Assembly (NCBI GenBank): GCA_013054445.1 | Contig: JAAMPI010001312.1 | Span: forward strand, 1-16,131 | DNA length: 16,131 nucleotides | From: Cudoniella acicularis | Lineage: Eukaryota > Ascomycota > Leotiomycetes > Helotiales > Helotiaceae | Direction: 5' to 3' | Translations under genes and position numbers: made by a program | The notes under the pieces: generated by a model | Database searches by the model: none | Told to the model about the DNA's origin: nothing | The model's input: the letters and a program-made list of their open reading frames with translations, nothing else | Part shown: piece by piece, positions 9,590 to 16,131 of the stretch | Numbering within the stretch: the first letter of the stretch is position 1 | How the letters are laid out: every line of letters starts with the position of its first letter

Positions 9590-9661
9590 CGTAGATAGAG
9601 AGAAGGAAGTACGAAGCAGGCAGCAAAAGAGAAAGGAGGGGGAGAATAGACTTAGTTTATA
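9590..9661 (-). promoter_or_regulatory. DUF3723 promoter: TATA box and CT-rich leader
   Basis: On the minus strand TATAAA (9661-9656) is followed by a pyrimidine-rich tract (about 9650-9595) ending just before ATG 9589. CT-rich leaders of this kind are common at fungal transcription starts and support the chosen start codon. Confidence 0.5.
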
Positions 9662-9969
9662 GATATTTCTAGTAAAAGAAGCCTTTAAACTAGTGAATAT
9701 GTCTAGTTTTACCGCCTTAACGGTATTAGAGAGGTGATTATATAATTCTGCTTTATAAGCTCTGTTTTGAATGTCTATTTTCTATCTCCTATTATTAGAA
9801 AAGTGCCCGATAGTGTTCTTAATGTTCTTAACTAAAACTGTTAGGCGCCCTTTCTAACCTCTTCCCTATCTTCTTACGCGGCTCTAGTTTCCGCGCAAGA
9901 CGGCGGAATTTAGACAATAACTCTAATTTTAGCCGCCTCTTTTCCTTACGCTGTCTACGTAAACTAGAT

Positions 9970-10056
9970 TATAAAAAGTCGAGACTCGATTAAATAGATA
10001 GCCCGCTTTATACCTCTTATAACCGCCTTTATTCCTTCCCGCGTGTCATAACAAGC
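9970..10056 (+). promoter_or_regulatory. Kinase-like gene promoter: TATA box and CT-rich stretch
   Basis: TATAAAAA at 9970-9977 lies about 80 bases before ATG 10057, with a pyrimidine-rich run (about 10024-10042) between them. The 467-base divergent gap 9590-10056 would carry the promoters of both the DUF3723 and kinase-like genes; nothing else was recognised in it. Confidence 0.45.
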
Positions 10057-10683
10057 ATGGCTCGTCGACTAGAGAGATCGGACTCGGCTATAACGCAGTT
10101 TCTAGGCAAAATTCGGCTTAAGAAGCAGTAGAGCGTAGCCCTTTAGGCTATCACGTCGCTAAAGAGGGACCGATATAACGACCTTCGTAGCCCTATATAG
10201 CGAAAGAAGATACGACATAAAGAGCACCCGGAGTCCGGTGACGATACTAGCGAAGTTGTCTATAACATGCTTCTACCTCGACTTCTACTAAAGCTAAAGA
10301 CACCCGAATCTCTTTTTATACCGCAAGAAATATATAGCCTAGAAGAGCCACTATTAAACCCCTTGCCTCTAAGAAGAGCGTCACCTTAGTAATACTATAC
10401 TAAGGCATACCGCCGTGAATTAGGGGTATCTATAGTCGTTATATATAAGAACCTAGCTATATTTGAGCTTTTCGCGGTAAAGTGTATAACTAGATCCGAG
10501 GTTAATAACAAAGCTCAAGCCCTTCGTCAAGTTAGACATAAAAATTTCCTTACCTGCTATAAAATATTTATATATGACGATACTATCTTTACTGTTTCCG
10601 AATATATAGCAATCTCTCTAACGGATCTCAATAGGTCTGCTATCCCACTAAACGAGATTCAGATAGCGACAATCGTATACCAA

Positions 10684-10732
10684 GTGAGTTGCTCCTATCA
10701 AATCTCTTTAAACTTTGATACTAAGGAAGTAG
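10684..10732 (+). other. Intron 1 of the kinase-like pseudogene
   Basis: Donor GTGAGT, branch TACTAAG and acceptor GTAG give 49 bases, phase 0. It joins ...IATIVYQ to ILTGLDFLASRDLI just before the catalytic loop, the expected kinase text. Confidence 0.8.
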
Positions 10733-10832
10733 ATACTAACGGGACTTGATTTCCTCGCCTCTCGAGACCTAATATATCGAGATATTACGTGTTCTACTAT
10801 ACTCCTGTCTTTTCGTAGAGATGTCAAAATCG

Positions 10833-10882
10833 GCAAGTTCTTAACCTAAGGATTGCTAGCCCTACTAATATTTTCATCTTAG
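10833..10882 (+). other. Intron 2 of the kinase-like pseudogene, GC-AG type
   Basis: Donor GCAAGT, branch TACTAAT and acceptor CTTAG give 50 bases. The split codon G|CC gives Ala and joins VKI to ANPEGY in frame. A GC donor is rare, and T>C is not a RIP change, so it is likely to be ancestral. Confidence 0.7.
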
Positions 10883-11235
10883 CCAATCCCGAAGGGTATA
10901 CTAACGTTAGTCCGCGAAGCTCCGAGATACGCGAAGATAATATAGCTTTAGGTTTCGTGATACTCTAACTTATAGAGCGGGGTAGGGGCAGCCGCCGGCA
11001 GGCAAGACTGGCCTTAGACTATCCCGACAAGTGGTCTGCTCAAGCCGACAAGTTTCTATAGTTAATAGCTTCGAACTCGACTAAAGAACTTCTATCGGTA
11101 AGTTTCTTAAAGCCTTAGTTCCTATATGTTCTGATTGTGCTAGCACGATTTCTTAAAGAATTCACCACGAAAGGAGGAGCTTGTAAGGCTGGTTACGTGT
11201 GCTCAAATATCCTCGTATATACTATTCTGTCTTAA

Positions 11236-11967
11236 AGGGTCTTATGTTAGTATAAAACGATAATAATACTTCGAATCGCTATTAACGTTGTCTATATTTA
11301 ATAGGAGGAGGCTAAATTAGACGAGAAATTTAGTCTAAGGCTACGTAACATATATCCCCGAGTGCCTGCCAGAACTTATTCTAATAACTAAACCTAAATA
11401 TCAGGGGGTTTCCTTATAAAGACCGATATAAATCACTAGCTGGCTAGGATCCTCGAACTTATCCGACGCTAGGCCTTGTACTTTCTATTTTATAACGCAT
11501 CCTTCAGAATGATATAGGCTTCTTTTGATCGCTCTAGTCCTAGCGGTTCTGTTCGATACCTATCTCAATTTTATCGAGCTTAGTTTAAATCTCAGGGAAC
11601 GGAGGTTATACGGATAGTTGACCCCCTAATAGGTTAGAATAGATTTAATAAGTCTCTCTCTACTTCGGAGACCTCTATAGCCCTCGCTAATCGCGTGGTA
11701 ATCTTTGCTTAAATTTGCACGTCATAGTAGTCATAAGGCTAATAGCGATTTCCTATATAGTAGTGAGGCTGTTACGCTATAAAAGAAGACTCTTTATAAA
11801 TCAGGCGTAAGGCGATGATACGAACGTGATTTTCGAGTGGGAGGGATTCAGGATGTCCGGGAGTGATTACGGAACATAACTTATAAAAAGATATAGGAGA
11901 TATTAGGGTGTATACAGATTTTAAGATACTTAAAGTCAAAGTACCTATTAATTTTTCCGGCACGTAG
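11236..11967 (+). pseudogene. Unidentified reading-frame relic downstream of the kinase-like gene
   Basis: The kinase exon 3 frame continues for about 240 codons, with stops that all could be Gln or Trp codons. It reads, for example, EEAKLDEKFSLRLRNIYPR, TDINH, ALYFLFYNASFRMI and VRYLSQFYRA, then a stretch that would be very Gln-rich (11700-11760). I do not recognise a family. It could be a C-terminal extension of the kinase-like protein, a second gene, or non-coding DNA that RIP has made look like this. The opposite strand is also fairly open (11963-11772), so even the strand is not secure. Confidence 0.35.
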
Positions 11968-12667
11968 GGTTTTCCGCTACGCAGGGATAGACGTTATGCG
12001 CAAACCGCCTTCTACAGATAGCTAAAATCACCAAATTATAAGCACGTGAATTAGTACCAGGGTTTTATAACGCTTTAATAATTTGTAAAAGCTACTTAGA
12101 CTCTAGAACTCTTACGAACACGCGACAAACAATTAATTACCCTTTTACAACTACTTGTATATATAAAAATTCATTTCACCACTTCCTTAGAGAGTGATAG
12201 AGAGCTCTTAGATATATAATATAGTGGTTTGCTGTCTTCGGGGCACTGATCTCTTTACTAAGAAACTCTACGCTAGTCCTTGTTAACCGTAGGTCGAAGG
12301 AACGGTAGACATCTCTATAGAAACTTCTTCCTTTCTTCTTTCTTCTATTTCTAGTATTGGTCTACTGATTCCTTATTAGTTAATATAATAATACGCATAT
12401 TTGCCTGTGGCTAGTAAACACAATAGTATAAGAAACAATAGTTAGAAAAAGTTTTATATAAAAAAAGCCTATAAATACCTCTCTATTTCTAACTGCTATT
12501 ACTAGAGGCAGCCGTTTCTAGAGGCACTAGCAAGACACCTATTTTTGGCGGTAGCTATTTCTAGAGGCAGCCGTTTCTAAAGGCCGCCTATAAATAAAAT
12601 ATTTTAATTTATAAAAAAAACAACTTAAAGAAAACTTTATTACCTCGCTAATATCATAGCCTTAATC
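11968..12667. other. AT-rich intergenic stretch upstream of the 12668 gene
   Basis: No coding frame is supported. It holds poly-A/T runs (12456-12470, 12601-12620), TATAAATA boxes near 12470 and 12590, and the short direct repeats listed separately. The TATAAATA near 12590 lies about 80 bases before ATG 12668 and could be that gene's TATA box. Confidence 0.45.
12502..12584. repeat. Short direct repeats CTAGAGGCAGCCGTTTCTA
   Basis: CTAGAGGCAGCCGTTTCTA occurs at 12502-12520 and again at 12561-12579, 59 bases apart. A half unit (TTTCTAGAGGCACTAG) at 12515-12530 and a TTTCTAAAGGC at 12575-12585 are further partial copies. This is a small degenerate minisatellite in front of the 12668 gene; no function is evident. 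Confidence 0.6.
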
Positions 12668-13555
12668 ATGTCAGAGCATAAAAGAGACGATCCGGTGCGA
12701 ACTCTCGTGAGCGCATTCTAAGGTGCCTATCTCAGGGCGAGTCACTACAGAGACCTCTCTTTTGTTCGGTACGAGACGGCCTAATCCTATCTCTTTCGGA
12801 TCATAGATTTGTCGAAACCAGAGATATAGTACGACCTTTCGACGAAAGCTATCAGTAAAGAGGTAATCCTTACTTTACTTTATTATATAGCAAGTCTCTA
12901 CGAGGACGGCGTATACATTAAGGAAGCTATAAATCTTATCGAAGATAAGAACACTCGGGCAATCTTAAGCCTTAGGATTTAAGAGAATCTTTCCTAGGTG
13001 ACCTATCAACAATACACGGAAAGCATTAAATCTAATAGGTTCGAAGTAACAAATACCGAAAACTTTTCTTAGCAAGCTAGCCTGTTTTCAGCTATACAAA
13101 AGAACAAGGCCTAACAACTAAATTGCCAAGCAATGATCATCGAACACATTTCTACTCTATACCGCGTGTATAGTGTAGCGCTATAAAAAACCTTCGAATA
13201 TAAGATCGATAAACTATTTATACTTCGCAATTTCATCATCCTTTCGAAGGGGCTAAATACACGTGAGAAGTTATGGCTTGTTACGCTCTTTCCCGAGATC
13301 TTCTAATAGGAAATCCAGGAATCTTATAGCGATATTAATAGCTTAGATGACAGATTAAGGACATCTAACCTTACTACTACAGAGACACAAATAGATGACT
13401 ATATAAATACATCAGGGGCGATTATATTATTTCAAGATACTATTAGTAAAGATCTATATAGCCATAAGATCTCTTCTATCGCAAACGGCCAGGAGAGAGG
13501 TGTTATCAAGGAAGCAAAGCTAACAGTGATCCTAGAAGAGGACGAGGATCAGTAA
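12668..13555 (+). pseudogene. Unrecognised protein of 295 codons, RIP-inactivated
   Basis: From ATG 12668 to TAA 13553 one frame is clearly protein-like, broken only by ten TAA/TAG codons, each possible from Gln or Trp. It begins MSEHKRDDPVRTLVSAF and has a helical, charged middle (SKEVILTLLYYIASLYEDG, EAINLIEDKNTRAILSL), a segment with many Gln/Asn, and an acidic end (VILEEDEDQ). There is no signal peptide, membrane segment or motif I can name. No intron is needed. More CpA sites survive here than in the Ulp1 or DUF3723 genes, so mutation pressure was milder or later. It may be a lineage-specific accessory gene. Confidence 0.6.
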
Positions 13556-13605
13556 GAGCTATAATAAATTAAATAAATCTTATATAAAATTCTTTCTAGA
13601 ATAAG

Positions 13606-14337
13606 CTACCTGTTATTAATCGCCAAGTCTAAGTCCCTAACGATCTCCTTAGCAAGATCATCCGCGACTAGGCAGAGATCTACTCCTAGAAGACTTCTAC
13701 CTTCTTGATATTCCTTATCAACCTCTACTTTACACTCCTATGCCCAAGTAAAAGTCTCCCAGAACTCCTCCCGCTTGTCTAAAAGCGAACGTAGGATAAT
13801 GTTGATCGTGTATAGATAACAGAAAGCCCCTCTTAATAACCCGTATAGCTCGCTTGCCGAATAACACCGATTGTCCCAATTTTGCTATTAGTCATAAACT
13901 AGAACTACGATATACGGAATATACGCGTGATCCCTGATATACGAGAAATATAGGTCGAAGTAGGTAGCCCGATTTAGCTCTAAAAGGAGAATAACATCTC
14001 TCTTAACATCTAACAACCCTCCTAGCCCTACGTCTTGGTAGACCACCCTTACAAGCCTTCGTGACTCGCTATAGACGCTAAGAAGAGGATAGAGTGATCC
14101 TCGTATAACGCATCGTCGGCCGTGTACTAGAGGCTCGAGATTGTTGTCGATATACCATTGCTAAACAGTTGCGAAGGGTGGCTCATTAGCTTGTATAAGG
14201 AGTTCGTGTAGAGCGCCCTCTCCACGATCCTCGAGGGCAGATCTCCAGATCTGTATACGTAACTCTAATAGTAGCTTGCGAAATGTCGTAAACGACCTAA
14301 GAGGAGCATTTCGTAGACTAGGGGAGGTAGGCGTCAT
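13606..14337 (-). pseudogene. 2EXR-domain protein, RIP-inactivated (copy 2)
   Basis: A single frame of 243 codons from ATG 14337 to TAG 13606 with only four internal stops (TAG 14163; TAA and TAG 13890-13885; TAG 13740). Residues 16-31, FTTFRKLLLELRIQIW, are the 2EXR opening motif; Leu 23 replaces the usual Pro of L-P-x-E-L through a CCA>CTA, RIP-type change. YPLLSVYSESRRLVRVVYQD is the family's second motif (L-L-x-V-C-x-E-S-R) with Cys turned to Tyr, again a TpG>TpA change. KRDVILLLELNRATYFDLYF follows, as expected for the D-x-I/V-x-L strand. The role of 2EXR proteins is unknown. The paralogue at 561-1139 is much more damaged. The gene is convergent with the 12668 gene, 50 bases apart. Confidence 0.8.
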
Positions 14338-14867
14338 TAGATTTGGTCGTCGAGAGCTATAAGTACGTAGTATTATATCGATAAATTTCCGTATAATAAT
14401 AAAGATAGAGAGATCTCGATAAATCCAAGAAATTCGTAAACAAGCGAAAAGGATAATAGCGTTCGATATGTTAGTAGATAAAAGTTTTTGAGCTAGAGAG
14501 GAGGAGGGTGGTGTTGGCAGAGATAAGGGCTTTTAAGCTAGGGAGGAGGATACTGGTACTAGTTTGTGCTTACGCGGCCAGTATACACGAGAAATACCCT
14601 TGTTGGTTTGCCACCTAAGATCAAGCTATAGTCAATTTTTAGGCACATTTCTGACAAAGGAGAGGCTAGTTGCTAAGCTTTAATTGGCTAGCTAAACCGT
14701 ATCTGTTCCACACCCTTCTTTTCAGCTGTATAGGTTGCTGTCTAAAGCAGTCGAGGCATACGCCGATCGGTTAGATAAAAGGAAGAAATAGACCTCGTGA
14801 TAAAAGAATGTTAGGAAAGTGACTAGGCTTAAAACAGAAACATATCTTATAGCAGAAATCCTTAGCC
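14338..14867. other. Intergenic between 2EXR copy 2 and the beta-barrel gene
   Basis: No gene is seen. It contains the 45-base-spaced direct repeat listed separately, and CpA/TpG sites become common again from about 14,500 (TGGTGTTGGCAG, ACTGGTACTAG), marking the fall-off of RIP. The left part would be the promoter of the minus-strand 2EXR gene. Confidence 0.45.
14476..14550. repeat. Imperfect direct repeat, two 30-base copies
   Basis: Copies at 14476-14505 and 14521-14550 (core GAGCTAGAGAGGAGGA / AAGCTAGGGAGGAGGA) match at about 25 of 30 bases with a 45-base period. Differences include both purine transitions and one pyrimidine change. It is a minor duplication in the intergenic region. Confidence 0.55.
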
Positions 14868-15398
14868 TTAGTTAAAGTACTAAGTAGAGTTAGTACGACC
14901 AACGCTAAGATCTTCAAGGTCGAGGAATGCTGCTATAGAAAGATCAATAGAGAAGCCCTCGCATGACAGACACTTATCGACGACAGTAGCTGTTGTTGTC
15001 TTGCCAGTCGCAATACAGGTGATCGTGATCGCCTTACCACAGTATAAGTTATTGTTAGATTCGATTCCTATTAGGCCGTGGGGAAGGGCAATCACTTTCT
15101 GCGTGTTACCATCACTAGTAATTCCGCATACACCTAGGCCCGCAATATAGTAGGTGATATCACCCTCGTAGGGGCTGTTCGACGTGCAATCGCCGCTAGA
15201 GGACGTTGCACTAGGGGCCAGAGCAGAGGTAGTGGTATCTAGAGGTTAGTATTCAGATACCGATTTATATTTTATAACGTCGACAATTAAGGTACGACCT
15301 TTGACTAGAGCAGAATTCACTATAGCAGCAGTAGTAGCAGATATAGTCTGAGTAATCGTTGAAGCCGACGCTCTACAACCGTAAGCAGAGAATGCCAT
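14868..15398 (-). pseudogene. Secreted double-psi beta-barrel (RlpA/barwin/expansin-like) protein, lightly RIP-damaged
   Basis: The family comprises small secreted fungal proteins with the RlpA-like double-psi beta-barrel, related to barwin and expansins; some act on plants or inhibit papain-like proteases. From ATG 15398: a short Ser/Thr/Ala-rich start, a linker, then from about residue 68 the barrel, GDCTSNSPYEGDITYY, GLGVCGITSD, VIALPHGLIG, NNNLYCGKAITITC, TTTATVVDKCLSCEGFSIDL and AFLDLEDLSVGRT. Cys pairs are intact. Damage is small: a TAA at codon 51 (15248-15246) in the linker and a TAG (14882-14880) where the family has Trp. After that TAG the frame gives Tyr-Phe-Asn and a TAA at 14870-14868, the usual W-Y-F-N end. 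No good signal peptide follows this ATG; the frame is open for 13 more codons upstream (LVILSLRPHLPLS), so the true start may have been an ATG lost there. Confidence 0.8.
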
Positions 15399-15785
15399 AG
15401 ATAAAGGCAAGTGAGGGCGTAAAGACAGTATTACTAAAGGGAATTAGTTAGCCGCTTATATAATAAATCTTGTTTTCTATAACGCTGGCAATATCCTGTC
15501 GCTTGTAATAGGATAAGTAGTACGGGTATAAGATACTAGAAGAGATAACAAGAGTAAGGATATAGTAGTTATAGACTTTATAATATTTAAGAAAAGAAAA
15601 TCCTAGGCAATATTATAATTCCCCTATCTATTCTGCCTTTATTCTCTAGGCAAACTCCAAAAATATAATCCCTATAGTATAAGCCTAATCTGGCTCCTAG
15701 GTAGTCTAAATATCTCTAAAATCTAATTCTAGGAGCTTTAAAATATCCCTACTAAACATAACAACACCTCAAACTCGATACCAAA
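15399..15785. promoter_or_regulatory. Divergent promoter region of the two secreted-protein genes
   Basis: This 387-base gap separates the minus-strand beta-barrel gene from the plus-strand thaumatin-like gene. On the minus strand TATATAA (15462-15456) lies about 58 bases before ATG 15398. On the plus side the sequence just before ATG 15786 is CA/CT-rich (ACAACACCTCAAACTCGATACCAAA), a typical fungal leader with A at -3. Nothing else was recognised. Confidence 0.5.
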
Positions 15786-16131
15786 ATGACAATCGTTTCT
15801 TATGTCACTGCCTTATTCTTTATATCAATAACCCTGATAGCTACAACGCCATGTACCACTTATGTGACTCTAACAGACTCTCATCCTAGTTTGCTAGCAG
15901 CTCCAACAGTGAGTACATTAGCAGCTATGAGCTACACGGGTTCCGAAATGACAATTGAAATCACAAATTTGTATAGAGCGCAGCTATCTCTCTCCTTTGA
16001 CTCGGATTCAGGCTTCCCTTCCCCAGTGGGTAACCCACAACCTACTGTATTCCCCGATTCTTCCACAACCTAGTACCTCTACCCAACTGGATAGGCCGGA
16101 CGCGTGTATGTTAGGCCAAACCTTAACCTAA
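15786..16131 (+). pseudogene. Secreted thaumatin-like family protein, 3'-truncated by the window and carrying two stops
   Basis: MTIVSYVTALFFISITLIATT is a good signal peptide, so the product was exported. The part after it, SLSFDSDSGFPSPVGNPQPT and later PTG-stop-AGRVYV-x-PNLN, resembles small fungal antigenic thaumatin-like proteins, in which a G-x-P-x-P-V-G-N-P-Q-P-T stretch precedes P-T-G-W-A-G-R. The TAG at 16071-16073 stands where Gln is likely and the TAG at 16092-16094 where Trp is expected, both RIP-type changes; the Arg after YV would be Gly in the family. The first 95 codons have no stop and keep many CpA sites. The remainder lies beyond the window edge. The family call rests on recalled motifs, so it is moderate; a short orphan secreted protein is the alternative. 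Confidence 0.55.

Larger units (their letters stand above)
10057..11235 (+). pseudogene. Fungal protein kinase-like protein (probable pseudokinase family), RIP-inactivated
   Basis: A kinase-fold protein. Exons: 10057-10683, 10733-10832, 10883 to about 11235. The N-terminal 110 residues are basic and of unknown role. The N-lobe has SIVVIYKNLAIFELFAVKCI, with the ATP-anchoring Lys at residue 142 (10480-10482), then RQVRHKNFLTCYKIF, the hinge-like TVSEYIAISLTDLN and NEIQIATIVYQ. After intron 1, LTGLDFLASRDLIYRDITCS carries the catalytic-loop motif with Tyr for His (TAT at 10775-10777, a CpA>TpA change). After intron 2 comes VKIANPEGY where active kinases have V-K-I-x-D-F-G, so the Mg-binding Asp is absent; that looks like a trait of this fungal family, not of RIP. 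The C-lobe holds NIALGFVIL and LDYPDKWS. RIP stops occur from exon 1 on. The natural C-terminus is uncertain: the same frame runs on past 11235. Confidence 0.75.

Noticed and set aside
11772..11963. Minus-strand open frame of 63 codons
   Set aside because: No family match; it may be a shadow of the plus-strand relic or chance, and is mentioned only there.
16110..16131. Telomere-like CCAAACCTTAACCTAA at the window end
   Set aside because: No tandem CCCTAA units; the bases translate in frame as the conserved PNLN segment of the thaumatin-like gene.
1..16131. Starship captain (DUF3435 tyrosine recombinase), CRISPR array, rRNA or intact tRNA
   Set aside because: I looked for R...H-x-x-R...Y recombinase-like text, spaced repeats and RNA gene signatures on both strands and found none that I could support.

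Overview
The window looks like an accessory region of a filamentous ascomycete (Pezizomycotina). Genes carry short spliceosomal introns of 47-58 bases with GT(R)AGT-type donors and CTAAC/CTGAC-like branch points, and the domain families (2EXR, DUF3723, a fungal kinase-like family, Ulp1/C48 protease, secreted double-psi beta-barrel and thaumatin-like proteins) are typical of these fungi. No prokaryotic features are present.

Most of the window (about 500-14,400) shows the footprint of repeat-induced point mutation (RIP). CpA and TpG are nearly absent and TpA is very common, while CpG is kept. For example, bases 6241-6300 hold 11 TpA, 0 CpA and 1 TpG, whereas bases 15841-15900, near the right end, hold 6 TpA, 6 CpA and 4 TpG. 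As a result almost every gene is a pseudogene whose in-frame stops are TAA/TAG at former Gln or Trp codons. This is why open frames are short although the genes can still be read.

Layout from left to right: a left flank with a palindrome and TATA box (LTR-like, weak); a 2EXR-domain pseudogene on minus (561-1139); a gap with a tRNA-like Pol III promoter block near 1790; a large five-exon Ulp1/C48 protease pseudogene on plus (about 2100-6133), with two catalytic residues lost at RIP-type sites; a gene-poor gap; an array of 18/54-base tandem repeats (6901-7140) lying at the C-terminal end of a DUF3723 pseudogene on minus (7160-9589, two introns); a divergent kinase-like pseudogene on plus (10057-about 11235, two introns) followed by an unidentified reading-frame relic to 11967; a gap with short repeats; an unrecognised pseudogene on plus (12668-13555); a second 2EXR pseudogene on minus (13606-14337); and two divergent, far less mutated secreted-protein genes, a double-psi beta-barrel protein on minus (14868-15398) and a thaumatin-like protein on plus (15786 to the window edge).

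The genes do not form a pathway. DUF3723 is one of the recurrent cargo families of fungal Starship giant transposons, so the block may be a decayed Starship or a RIP-inactivated duplicated accessory island. No captain tyrosine recombinase (DUF3435) was recognised, so this stays an inference. The right-hand drop in RIP intensity suggests that the boundary of the mutated (once repeated) block lies near 14.4-14.9 kb.
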